A stretch of DNA of 35,714 nt from positions 1-35,714 of the forward strand of contig JAJDOH010000086.1 of the NCBI GenBank assembly GCA_022340265.1, given 5' to 3'. Under the pieces are notes generated by a model. The model worked only from the letters and a program-made list of their open reading frames with translations, ran no database searches and was not told the origin of the DNA. Of the stretch, positions 24,966 to 32,221 are shown piece after piece. How positions within the stretch are numbered: position 1 is the first letter of the stretch; each line of letters opens with the position of its first letter. The DNA comes from Deltaproteobacteria bacterium (lineage in GTDB: Bacteria > Desulfobacterota > DSM-4660 > Desulfatiglandales > Desulfatiglandaceae). A program made the translations under genes and the position numbers.

Positions 24966-25330
24966 GGCAGCAAAATAATCTGCTCAGGCTTTGGAGGGCT
25001 CAGCCCAAGTTTCTGAGTTGCAAGACGTTCCAGGTTTTGCGGCGATTTCAAAGTGGCCAGTTCCAGTTTCAGTTTTTGATTGATTTCTTTGAGCCTCATT
25101 TCTTTTCTTTGCAATTGGCTGAGGCTGTATCCGATCTGGGTCCGCTCAAAATTGGACCACACATATCCAATGCCGGTTCCCATAAAACAGATCAACATCA
25201 AAAGAGTGATCATCATCTGCCTTCGGGTGATATTGAATCGGGATGTTTTCGATTTTGAATTTGCCATACAAACGCCGCTATGGGCGTTGCGGGAATTCAT
25301 CATCTTCGAAAGACTGTCCGGTCTGGTCAT
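24962..25330 (-). CDS. ftsL: Cell division protein FtsL
   Basis: The 122-aa bitopic protein has a basic cytoplasmic part (residues 1-38), a membrane segment at about 39-58, then a heptad-patterned coiled coil (about 65-100, SLSQLQRKEMRLKEINQKLK) and LERLATQKLGLSPPKPEQII, the typical FtsL/FtsB tail. FtsL bridges FtsQ-B to FtsW-I. Identification rests on topology and position between rsmH and ftsI, as the family is poorly conserved. Both ends are ATGA overlaps, with rsmH (25327-25330) and ftsI (24962-24965), a chain of translational coupling. An internal ATG (MANSKSK) near residue 22 could also serve as start. Confidence 0.88.
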   Translation of the reverse strand: MTRPDSLSKMMNSRNAHSGVCMANSKSKTSRFNITRRQMMITLLMLICFMGTGIGYVWSNFERTQIGYSLSQLQRKEMRLKEINQKLKLELATLKSPQNLERLATQKLGLSPPKPEQIILLP

Positions 25331-26352
25331 GATGATATCCTTTCTGCCACCCTCATGATGGCGCTGCGTGCTCTGGGGTTAAGACGAATTTCCGTTTCAT
25401 CCGGCTTTACGCCTTTTTTGAAAACGCGAGTGAAAATGGGTGCTTTATGGCAGGCACAAACCGGAAAATCAGGCGGGCATGTACAGGTTTTTTCCCATTG
25501 GACCATCGCTCTTTTGATTTGCCGATCTTCGAGAGAATGATAACTTATGACCACCAGCCTTCCCCCCACTGCCATCAGTGATGGTATTTCCTGAAGAAAT
25601 GTCTCCAGGCTTTCCATTTCTTTGTTGATGGCGATTCTGAGCGCCTGAAACGTTTTGGTAGCGGGATGTCGCTTCCAGGGACGGTGCGATTTGGGTGTCG
25701 CTTCTTCAACGATTCGAGCCAACTGAGATGCGGTTTTGATGGTTTCCTGCTCCCGCGCTCTTACAATAGCTTTGGCAAGGGTTTTGGCTCTCTGTTCTTC
25801 GCCATATTCACGGAGAAGGGCCTGAAGGGACTCGAGGGAGAGGCTGTTGATCAGATCCTTTCCGGTTGGCTTGTGGTCCGGGTTCATTCTCATGTCGAGG
25901 GGTTCCTCTCTGCTGAAACTGAATCCTCTTCCGGATTTCTCGATCTGGTAAGAGGACATTCCCAAATCAAGTAGAATGCCGTCAATCCTGTCGATGGCTA
26001 AATCCTGCATCACCCTGCCTAGATCAGCGAAATTTGCATGAATGAACTGCACCCGATTTTCTGAACGCAGTCTTTTCCGTGATAAACGGATGGCATCAGG
26101 GTCTTGGTCGAGACAGATCAGGCTGCTATTTTCAGGCAGATGGGACAGAATTTCCATGCTGTGGCCGCCTGAGCCAACGGTTCCATCCACATAAATGCCA
26201 TCCGGTTTGAGATTGAGATATGGCACGGCCTTCTGAAGCAGGACCGGGACGTGAGGATAATTCGAATTTTGAATTTTCAGATCCGCAGTTCTTGAAGGTC
26301 CTGGCTTGCCTCGGGAAAAACCTCTGTCACTCTTTCGAATTCCTCCTCCCAT
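25327..26352 (-). CDS. rsmH: 16S rRNA (cytosine(1402)-N4)-methyltransferase RsmH (MraW)
   Basis: RsmH methylates N4 of C1402 in the 16S rRNA P-site region. The protein contains YPHVPVLLQKAVPYL, the SAM motif VDGTVGSGGHS, LDLGMSSYQIEKSGRGFSFSREEPLDMRM and SYHSLEDRQIKRAM, all family signatures. The start is uncertain: ATG 26352 yields 341 aa but overlaps mraZ by 76 nt and adds about 30 residues ahead of the conserved YPHVPVLL. The frame has no later ATG before that motif; a CTG at 26280 overlapping the mraZ stop as CTGA would be the closer fit. The 3' end overlaps ftsL by 4 nt. Confidence 0.93.
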   Translation of the reverse strand: MGGGIRKSDRGFSRGKPGPSRTADLKIQNSNYPHVPVLLQKAVPYLNLKPDGIYVDGTVGSGGHSMEILSHLPENSSLICLDQDPDAIRLSRKRLRSENRVQFIHANFADLGRVMQDLAIDRIDGILLDLGMSSYQIEKSGRGFSFSREEPLDMRMNPDHKPTGKDLINSLSLESLQALLREYGEEQRAKTLAKAIVRAREQETIKTASQLARIVEEATPKSHRPWKRHPATKTFQALRIAINKEMESLETFLQEIPSLMAVGGRLVVISYHSLEDRQIKRAMVQWEKTCTCPPDFPVCACHKAPIFTRVFKKGVKPDETEIRLNPRARSAIMRVAERISS

Positions 26353-26714
26353 TTCTTTTTGTCCCAGATTTCAAACCGTTTTAATTGACCCACGACCACG
26401 ACCTCTTTTTCCAACCCTGTGACTTCTCTTAAATAGAGGGGTATCGTGATTCTGCCGTTTTTGAGTGGACATTCTTCAGCGCCGGAAATAAAGTATCTGA
26501 GAAAAGCGATTCCCGCGCTGTCAAACAGAGGGAGGTTGGCCGCTTTCTCTTCAAGACGTCGCCAAACGTCCCTGGTAAAGGCCCACAGGCAGTTGTCTTT
26601 ATGGGTTACTATCAGACACTGATCCCCTTCCTGGTTCAGAAACTCCCGAAACCGGGTGGGGATTGCCAGTCTGCCTTTGGCGTCAAGATTGTGTTTTGAA
26701 CGTCCACGAAACAT
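26277..26714 (-). CDS. mraZ: Transcriptional regulator MraZ
   Basis: MraZ is a DNA-binding protein of the AbrB-like (SpoVT/AbrB) fold that controls the dcw operon it heads. The 145-aa protein contains two MraZ repeats: MFRGRSKHNLDAKGRLAIPTRFRE at the N-terminus, and a second in the middle (ECPLKNGRITIPLYLREVTGL) with the conserved D/NxxGRxxIP pattern. ATG 26714 has a weak ribosome site. The 45 nt upstream carry 10-nt-spaced repeats consistent with its own operator, so autoregulation is likely. Its stop lies inside the long form of rsmH. Confidence 0.96.
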   Translation of the reverse strand: MFRGRSKHNLDAKGRLAIPTRFREFLNQEGDQCLIVTHKDNCLWAFTRDVWRRLEEKAANLPLFDSAGIAFLRYFISGAEECPLKNGRITIPLYLREVTGLEKEVVVVGQLKRFEIWDKKKWEEEFERVTEVFPEASQDLQELRI

Positions 26715-26718
26715 GAGA

Positions 26719-26768
26719 AAGCCATTTGTGACACTTTATGACAATTTTTACCACTTTCTGACACTATC
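26719..26768 (-). promoter_or_regulatory. Putative MraZ operator: five 10-nt direct repeats
   Basis: Read on the minus strand the units are GATAGTGTCA, GAAAGTGGTA, AAAATTGTCA, TAAAGTGTCA and CAAATGGCTT, at 26768, 26758, 26748, 26738 and 26728, exactly 10 nt apart. Four share the core A(A)GTG/TTG followed by T or G; the fifth is degenerate. Known MraZ sites are tandem short boxes at 10-nt spacing (TGGG-type in E. coli, AAAGTG[T/G]-type in Mollicutes); these fit the second type well. They start at the -10 box and fill the leader up to 5 nt before the start codon. Confidence 0.7.
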
Positions 26769-26791
26769 CAGGAAATAAATTGGCTTGTCAA
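26763..26791 (-). promoter_or_regulatory. Putative sigma70 promoter of the dcw cluster
   Basis: On the minus strand a perfect TTGACA (26786-26791) is followed after 17 nt by GATAGT (26763-26768; 4 of 6 consensus bases). The -10 coincides with the first MraZ-like repeat, giving a leader of about 40 nt before mraZ. The 26792-26925 stretch further upstream shows nothing else I can name beyond a small GGATT/AATCC hairpin at 26820-26835. Confidence 0.65.
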
Positions 26792-26925
26792 GAAAAAAAC
26801 AGGGATATGAGCTATTTGCGGATTTTTTTTAATCCTTGCCGGACCGCAATATGTGCCTTCTTAGGAACGGAGTGCTACCATATGTGCGTTGTGCCTGGTT
26901 TTGCAATGGGCTGATGAAGGAATCC

Positions 26926-27225
26926 TCAGCTGAAATAAACCAAAGAAAGACTGAAAACCGCTAAAAAAAAGAGGCTCAGGAACAAACCGGTATAGGCATA
27001 GTCCTTGTCGCCCAGTTCAGAGATATGGGGAATTGATTTGGTTCCCAGAATCACACCAGCGATGAGAACCAGCGGGATGGCAAGCTGGTAGACCAGAAAG
27101 ACGCCCGAAGATTTGAAATCATCTCCGGCCATGAGGAGCAGCCCGCAGGTGATTCCCGCGGCCACAAAGGGGGCGAGGAACCCCAAGATAGCAAAGGTAT
27201 TCGCTTTTTTGGGTTTATCCGACAT
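26926..27225 (-). CDS. Small three-segment membrane protein, function unknown
   Basis: From ATG 27225 (MSDKPKKAN) the frame encodes 99 aa; the open frame extends to a TTG at 27258 without better support. After a short basic N-terminus there are three hydrophobic segments at about 11-33, 42-61 and 76-97, with the hydrophilic loop SIPHISELGDKDYAY between the last two. The pattern resembles small DUF4190-type membrane proteins, but I do not recognise a family with confidence. It is upstream of and in line with mraZ, separated by 211 nt that hold the mraZ promoter, so it is probably a separate unit. Confidence 0.55.
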   Translation of the reverse strand: MSDKPKKANTFAILGFLAPFVAAGITCGLLLMAGDDFKSSGVFLVYQLAIPLVLIAGVILGTKSIPHISELGDKDYAYTGLFLSLFFLAVFSLSLVYFS

Positions 27226-27258
27226 GGCTAAAGGTTCTGATCTCACCACAGAACACAA

Positions 27259-27630
27259 ACCCTTCTAAATTGAGTTCTTAGAGGATACTTTCTCAGGAAA
27301 TACCCATTATTTTGGTGTGATTTTATGTGAGCATCCTGGATATATCAAGAAGAAATCCTGTTTCCCTGTAATGTGTCAATGTCAAACCAAATGTGTCAAT
27401 GTCAAACCAATTGTATTTGGGGTGGGAGGATGGGTTTTTTGAGATCGATTTTCAATGCGACTGGACATGCATGCCCCCTGCAGCAGGGACCGCCGCGCAA
27501 CAGCCGTTGAGAGATGTCGGAAAGCCATGAGCATTATTGACCTTTTCCAGAATTTTTGATAGGTATTCTTCAGCTTCAGCAGGTCAGTGTCCACATGGCA
27601 GGATGGTGATAAGTTACAGGAGCAAATCTT
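27259..27630. other. 372-nt intergenic region without a convincing gene
   Basis: This stretch separates two divergently oriented genes. It holds a 20-nt tandem duplication at 27371-27410, a small hairpin at 27476-27488 (CCCTGC-A-GCAGGG), a TTGACC element at 27537-27542 without a good -10 partner, and the ribosome site of the next gene. A 70-codon minus-strand frame at 27382-27594 runs through the duplication and looks non-coding. Confidence 0.5.
27371..27410. repeat. Perfect 2 x 20-nt tandem duplication
   Basis: Bases 27371-27390 and 27391-27410 are identical (unit begins ATGTGTCAATG, ends TCAAACCAA). Each unit also contains an inner TGTCAATGTCAA doublet. A recent slippage event, or the edge of a mobile or repeat element, would explain it. 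Confidence 0.85.
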
Positions 27631-28890
27631 TTGGACTTAAAAGTGCTAAACGAACACAAGATCATCGCGCTTCTCGAAAAAGGGGTCAGTATTCCCAATC
27701 CTGTCACCCTTTATCTGGACGATGACGTACGGGTGGAACAGATCTCAGGTAGCGGGGTGACCCTATATCCCGGCTGCCGTATTTACGGGTCCAAGACGGC
27801 CATATCACGGGGGGCTCAGATAGGATATGAAGGACCGGTAACCATCGAGAACTGCCTGATCGGCCCGAACGTCCAGTTGAAGGGTGGATATTTCAAAGAA
27901 TCGGTCTTCCTGAAGGAATCAAAAATGGGCTTGGGCGCTCATGTGCGGGAAGGGACAATTTTGGAGGAACAGTCCAGCGGCGCCCACTGCGTGGGTCTCA
28001 AGCAGACGATTCTTTTCCCCTTTGCCACCCTGGGCAGTCTGATCAATTTTTGTGATTGCCTGCTTGCGGGCGGCACCAGCCGGAAAGATCACAGCGAGGT
28101 GGGCAGTTCCTATATTCACTTTAATTTTTCCGCCACCGGCGATAAAACAACGCCTTCGTTGTTCGGCGATGTACCTCGCGGCGTAATGTTGGACCAGCCC
28201 CCTATTTTTCTGGGCGGCCAGGGAGGCGCCGTCGGGCCCCTTCGGGTGGGATTTGGAAATGTGGTTTCAGCCGGATCCGTTCTGCGAAAAGATGTTCTAA
28301 GTGAGCGCCGGCTGATTATGGAAAAGCCCCATCGCGGGGGTGAACTCCCTTTTGCTTTCAACCGTTATGCGGGTTTGTCCCCCACGCTGGAGAAGAATCT
28401 GCATTATCTGGCCGGTCTGGTGGCCCTTGAACAGTGGTATCGTCACGTTCGGCAGGATTTTTTTCATGGGGAAAAACAGGGATATCTGGTTTATAACGGG
28501 GCTCTGGATAATTTGAGACTGGCCATAAAAGAACGGGTCAACCGTTTGAAAGCCGTCGCGGAAAAAATGCCTGAATCGGCCAATGATGATGGCAGCGACA
28601 GCATCCGGAACCGCAACCTGGAATTTCATCGGAATGTGGATGAGGTTTGCAATCTCTTTGTGGGTGACCTGGAAATGCCGTCAGCCCATGAACACTGCGA
28701 CACTTTCTTGGAGGCACTGGCAGTTCAAAAAAGAGAGCAGGATTCCGATTACATCACCTTAATGAAACATTTGCCGGAGAAGGTTAAATTGGAAGGGACA
28801 AAATGGCTTCAGGCGATCGTGGATGACCGTTGTCAGAAAGCGGCCGGGCTGTTGCCTGCCATGCGTCTGTTCGAAAAATCGGGGAAGTAA
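27631..28890 (+). CDS. Left-handed beta-helix protein resembling the GlmU acyltransferase domain
   Basis: The 419-aa protein starts at TTG 27631, 9 nt after AGGAG; no ATG is near. Residues about 45-230 show hexapeptide-type repeats (IENCLIGPNVQLKGGYF, ESKMGLGAHVREGTILEE) and GlmU-like blocks: NFCDCLLAGGTSRKDHSEVGSSYIHFNF, GDKTTPSLFGDV, PPIFLGGQGGAVGPLRVGFGNVVSAGSVLRKD. This matches the layout of the acetyltransferase end of GlmU. The N-terminal nucleotidyltransferase domain (LxxGxGTRM) is absent. A helical C-terminal part (about 255-419) has no assignment. It is 13 nt upstream of glmM, so a role in amino-sugar nucleotide metabolism, as acyltransferase or sensor, is likely but unproved. Confidence 0.8.
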   Translation: MDLKVLNEHKIIALLEKGVSIPNPVTLYLDDDVRVEQISGSGVTLYPGCRIYGSKTAISRGAQIGYEGPVTIENCLIGPNVQLKGGYFKESVFLKESKMGLGAHVREGTILEEQSSGAHCVGLKQTILFPFATLGSLINFCDCLLAGGTSRKDHSEVGSSYIHFNFSATGDKTTPSLFGDVPRGVMLDQPPIFLGGQGGAVGPLRVGFGNVVSAGSVLRKDVLSERRLIMEKPHRGGELPFAFNRYAGLSPTLEKNLHYLAGLVALEQWYRHVRQDFFHGEKQGYLVYNGALDNLRLAIKERVNRLKAVAEKMPESANDDGSDSIRNRNLEFHRNVDEVCNLFVGDLEMPSAHEHCDTFLEALAVQKREQDSDYITLMKHLPEKVKLEGTKWLQAIVDDRCQKAAGLLPAMRLFEKSGK

Positions 28891-28903
28891 AGGAAAAACA
28901 CCA

Positions 28904-30253
28904 GTGGGTAAACTCTTCGGCACGGACGGCATCAGGGGGAAGGCCAATCAATACCCCATGGATGGGCCCACCGCGTTTCGCGTGGGTCAGGCCATCGTCA
29001 CGGTGCTTAAACGGGATAATCCGGACGTACGGATAGTAATCGGCAGAGACACCCGTATCTCGGGTGACATGTTGGAGACTGCCCTTGCCGCAGGTGTTGC
29101 GTCCATGGGTGGGGAAGTTCTGTTTGCAGGTGTCTTACCCACACCTGCCATTTCATTTTTTACCGTCAAAATTGAGGCGGACGCGGGAGTTGTTATTTCC
29201 GCTTCCCACAACCCTTTTGAGGATAATGGCATCAAAATTTTCGGTAAAGACGGTTTCAAACTTTCAGATGCGCAGGAATTGGTCATCGAACGCCTTGTTC
29301 TGGAAGACGATTTTTCGGAATTCATGCCCTTGTCTGAAAAACTGGGACGCATTCGGAACCTGCCAGGCAGCCTGGATCAGTACGTGGCGTTTCTAAAAGG
29401 ACATTTTCCTGAAAATCTTTCTTTGGGCGGTATGAAGATTGTGCTGGATACAGCCAACGGCGCTACTTATGCGGCGGCACCGTTGCTGTTTGAAGCTTTG
29501 GGCATCGATGTATCGGTGATTCACGATCAACCCAATGGCACCAACATCAACGACCGGTGCGGTTCTCAGCACACAGAGGACCTTGAAGCGGAAGTGGTTA
29601 AAAGAAAAGCCGATGCGGGGTTTGCTTTTGATGGTGACGGGGATCGGCTGATGGCCGTGGATGAAACCGGCACCAGACTCACCGGTGATCAGATTCTGCT
29701 GATCTGCGCCCGGTCTCTGAAAGAAAAGGGGCAGCTCAAGAACAACCTGCTGGTCAGTACCGTCATGAGCAATCTCGGTCTGGCCCGGGCCTGCCGGGAA
29801 AATGACATGGAAAGACACGAATCCCCGGTGGGGGACCGTTATGTGCTGGAGGACATGCAGGCGCATGGAGCGGTTCTGGGCGGAGAAGAGTCGGGGCATA
29901 TCATTTTGCTGAATCACCACACCACCAGCGACGGGATAATTACGGCATTACAACTGTTGAGGGCAATGGTTCTAAATAAACAAATGCTTTCCGAACTTGC
30001 CGGGCTGATGACCGTTTATCCCCAGAAACTGATGAATGTACCGGTCAGAGAAAAACCCGATGTCTTCAGTGTGCCCGACCTGGCAAAAGCCATTGGGCAG
30101 GTGGAATCGGAACTGGGTGACGAGGGGCGGGTACTGGTTCGTTATTCCGGTACCCAGCGTCTGTGTCGTGTGATGGTTGAGGGTTCGACAATGGCCATTA
30201 CCGAAAAGTATTGCCGTCAGATCGCCGACAAGGTGCGGGAAACCCTCGGCTGA
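28904..30253 (+). CDS. glmM: Phosphoglucosamine mutase GlmM
   Basis: GlmM converts glucosamine-6-phosphate to glucosamine-1-phosphate on the way to UDP-GlcNAc. From GTG 28904 (AAAGGA 9 nt upstream) the protein is 449 aa and begins with the family-typical GKLFGTDGIRG; the frame extends further up but inside the preceding gene. The phosphoserine loop is ISASHNPFEDNGIK with Ser101, and the Mg loop is DGDGDR at 243-248. The phosphate-binding loop near the C-terminus reads RYSGTQRLCRVMVEG where RxSGTEPxxRVM is usual, so Glu-Pro are replaced by Gln-Arg. A related phosphohexomutase specificity is possible, though the start motif and length favour GlmM. Confidence 0.92.
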   Translation: MGKLFGTDGIRGKANQYPMDGPTAFRVGQAIVTVLKRDNPDVRIVIGRDTRISGDMLETALAAGVASMGGEVLFAGVLPTPAISFFTVKIEADAGVVISASHNPFEDNGIKIFGKDGFKLSDAQELVIERLVLEDDFSEFMPLSEKLGRIRNLPGSLDQYVAFLKGHFPENLSLGGMKIVLDTANGATYAAAPLLFEALGIDVSVIHDQPNGTNINDRCGSQHTEDLEAEVVKRKADAGFAFDGDGDRLMAVDETGTRLTGDQILLICARSLKEKGQLKNNLLVSTVMSNLGLARACRENDMERHESPVGDRYVLEDMQAHGAVLGGEESGHIILLNHHTTSDGIITALQLLRAMVLNKQMLSELAGLMTVYPQKLMNVPVREKPDVFSVPDLAKAIGQVESELGDEGRVLVRYSGTQRLCRVMVEGSTMAITEKYCRQIADKVRETLG

Positions 30254-30279
30254 GGCATCAGTTGCCTGAGCTATGCCTC
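30252..30279. terminator. Possible shared hairpin between converging genes
   Basis: GAGGCAT (30252-30258) and ATGCCTC (30273-30279) form a perfect 7-bp stem spanning the stop codons of glmM and the converging small gene. No T-run follows on either strand, so factor-independent termination is doubtful. Confidence 0.25.
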
Positions 30280-30525
30280 GTCGAGAAAGAACTCTTTCAT
30301 TTTATCGGCAACTTCCTCAAGTATTTCAGAAAGCCACAAGACATCGTCCACGGTGAGCCGCCCGGCCTTGGTGGAACTCTTTTTCCCATCTTTTCGCGTG
30401 TATGCCCTGGGTCCGATCTGTAACTTGGGATCACCATCGCCATATTGGTTGATTGAAATCTGAAGCCCTGTCTCCTCATTTTCCCAGGAAGTCAGAACCT
30501 TGTCTTTGCTTGCATCGTACGCCAT
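30271..30525 (-). CDS. Small conserved-looking protein, tentatively PC4-like
   Basis: The 84-aa protein starts at ATG 30525, about 10 nt after AGGA. Two beta-like stretches (GLQISINQYG, PKLQIGPRAYTRKDGK) are followed by GRLTVDDVLWLSEILEEVADKMKEFF, a helix. The order, strand - basic DGK loop - KxGRLT - helix, recalls the PC4/p15 single-stranded-DNA-binding fold found in small bacterial proteins, but the match is by eye and weak. If right, it would bind nucleic acid. It converges on glmM with 17 nt between stops and seems to be a single-gene unit. Confidence 0.65.
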   Translation of the reverse strand: MAYDASKDKVLTSWENEETGLQISINQYGDGDPKLQIGPRAYTRKDGKKSSTKAGRLTVDDVLWLSEILEEVADKMKEFFLDEA

Positions 30526-30835
30526 AGGGTGGTTTTCCTTTCATCTGAATATACTAATATGCGTTCCCACATAGGGGTCCGGGAACGGGAAGATGTTTTA
30601 GATCCATCTATCGGATGGGGACGGCTACACCCACCGAAAGGAAGTGAATATAGGAGAAAGCATTTGCTATGGCAAGTGAAAAAACCCAACCACAGCGATT
30701 CTCATTTTGAAATGATAAGCCCTTGTGGGAGCGGCTTCCAGCCGCGAAAAAGCGCTGCGAGACGCCGCTCACACAGGTTTTACACCAAATCAGCGCCCAT
30801 AAATAGAATTGCTGACCCAACCAATTGTAAACCGG
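30526..30835. other. 310-nt intergenic region with REP-like element
   Basis: No gene is supported here. Besides the palindrome at 30724-30775, it contains short hairpins: GTTCCC/GGGAAC around 30563-30586 and CCATC/GATGG near 30603-30617. Open frames on both strands are short and lack family likeness. Confidence 0.45.
30724..30775. repeat. REP-like palindromic element
   Basis: TGTGGGAGCGGC (30724-30735) and GCCGCTCACACA (30764-30775) are inverted repeats matching at 11 of 12 positions. Nested inside the left arm is a perfect GCGGCT-TCC-AGCCGC hairpin (30731-30745). The GGAGCGGCTTCCAGCCGCGA core is like REP elements scattered in many proteobacterial genomes and mobilised by RAYT (TnpA-REP) transposases. 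No transposase is in the window. Confidence 0.7.
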
Positions 30836-31765
30836 TCACCCCTCAACCGAGGCCATCGTACTCACCGCGGTCTTAACAAGTTCAAGCAGTTTTCTGTCCG
30901 TTTTCCACCGATGGATAATTTGAACGTGTGGTCCCAAAGGGCCCCATTGAACCGGATCTGTTTCTTTAAAAAGCGCTACCGTCGGGGTTCCCATAAGGCC
31001 TGACAGATGGGTGATGCCGCTGTCGTGCCCCAGGTAGAGGGCGGCGGAACCCAGAACCCTCAGCAAGTGTTCCTTTTTGGGACACAAAAGGATTTTCATT
31101 GGCCTTTGCACATCCGTCCAACTCTCAAAAAACGCTTTTTGGGAAATTTCCGCGGGACCCAGCAGCAGGGTCGGCTTGAATTGGGAAAATCGGTCTGTTC
31201 CCGAACAAAACTGGAAAATATGCAACCAGAATTCTGTGGAATGGTTCTTTTTTAAGTCCCCTGATCCGGGATGAAAGACCACGCAATCCCGCTTTCTCGA
31301 GGAACAAGGGGCGGATATGAGGGGGCTTCCGGCCGCTTCATCCATAACCGCATGGCTGTTTAGGGGAAGACCCGCGGACGCCAGACATTCCGCCAGATAA
31401 CGGGCCACATGGATTCTTTGGAATTTGGGCGGAAATGACGGAAATACAAAAACTTCGGCCTTTGGGAAGAACCGTTTCAGGTTTTGAAGGATGATCCCCT
31501 CTTCGTCTTTAAAAAATGCCAGAACCCGGTCTGCATCGGAAACCGGAAGGGGGGATGATCCCGATGGAAACGGCTGCTCTAAGAAAAGCCGGTGCCATCC
31601 CGCACGTTCCAGGTCCATGGCCCGAAAGACAGCGTCGCTGATGTAATCCAGGCCCGGTTGTCTTCCCACAAAATAAATGGTCGTTTTGCCGCGGAGTTCC
31701 GTCAGCGCCGGTAACATCAGAAGGGTGTCACCCAGGGCGCCCGGCCGGATCATCAAGAGCTTCAA
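30836..31765 (-). CDS. Glycosyltransferase family 9 (heptosyltransferase-like) protein
   Basis: The protein has the GT9 N-terminal motif LLMIRPGALGDTLLMLPALTEL, HPGSGDLKKNHSTEFW at the domain boundary, and the nucleotide-binding GHDSGITHLSGLMGTPTVALFKETDPVQWGP. GT9 enzymes transfer heptose or related sugars to lipopolysaccharide core on the cytoplasmic face. I place the start at TTG 31765 (309 aa), where AAAGGA lies 9 nt upstream and the cupin gene ends 13 nt before; the frame continues to ATG 31825 but that overlaps the cupin. ATG 31753 is another option. The acceptor sugar is not predictable. Confidence 0.85.
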   Translation of the reverse strand: MKLLMIRPGALGDTLLMLPALTELRGKTTIYFVGRQPGLDYISDAVFRAMDLERAGWHRLFLEQPFPSGSSPLPVSDADRVLAFFKDEEGIILQNLKRFFPKAEVFVFPSFPPKFQRIHVARYLAECLASAGLPLNSHAVMDEAAGSPLISAPCSSRKRDCVVFHPGSGDLKKNHSTEFWLHIFQFCSGTDRFSQFKPTLLLGPAEISQKAFFESWTDVQRPMKILLCPKKEHLLRVLGSAALYLGHDSGITHLSGLMGTPTVALFKETDPVQWGPLGPHVQIIHRWKTDRKLLELVKTAVSTMASVEG

Positions 31766-31778
31766 TTGCTTTGATCCT

Positions 31779-32120
31779 TTACCACGCCGGGGAGGCGACC
31801 ACCAGAACCACACACTGTTCTTCACCCGTGTTCAACAAGGCATGGCTGTCGCCCGCGGGAATCCAAACGGCGTCTCCCGGTTTCACGGGCCGGGTTTCAT
31901 TTCCCACGGTCATTTCCCCCGTACCGTTAACGATAAAATAGATTTCTTCCATGGGGTCAACGTGGGCTTCGATTTTCTTTTCCGGATCAAGCCTGGCGAT
32001 GGCCAGGAAGCCGATTTCCTTGAGGTTCCTCCGATCCAGAATCATCTGAGCGATGGCGCCCCCATGGGCCAGATAGGTGGTATCCAGAACTTCCTTATCA
32101 CTGATATTTCTCACTAACAT
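31779..32120 (-). CDS. Cupin-domain protein
   Basis: This 113-aa single-domain cupin has motif 1 with metal ligands as HVDPMEEIYFIVNGTGEMTVG (His, Glu, Glu region) and motif 2 as PGDAVWIPAGDSHALLNTG with a His ligand. Small cupins include isomerases, dioxygenases and sugar-binding proteins; no specific reaction can be given. The start ATG 32120 has AAGG 8 nt upstream. It is followed after 13 nt by the GT9 gene, which hints at sugar or envelope chemistry, and is transcribed away from the PGK-like gene. Confidence 0.85.
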   Translation of the reverse strand: MLVRNISDKEVLDTTYLAHGGAIAQMILDRRNLKEIGFLAIARLDPEKKIEAHVDPMEEIYFIVNGTGEMTVGNETRPVKPGDAVWIPAGDSHALLNTGEEQCVVLVVASPAW

Positions 32121-32221
32121 ATGATCAACCTTATTGACTTTTCAGTGGCATTGGGCAAGAATTCCAAACATATTTATTTTTTGTGCTTGAATCTTATAAC
32201 CAAAATTCTGGAGGATGCCAA

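Noticed and set aside
27382-27594. 70-codon minus-strand open frame in the intergenic region
   Set aside because: It runs through the tandem duplication, has no ribosome site I can see and no recognisable family; a transposon remnant could not be shown.
29393-29920. 175-codon minus-strand open frame
   Set aside because: It is antisense to glmM across the conserved DGDGDR region.
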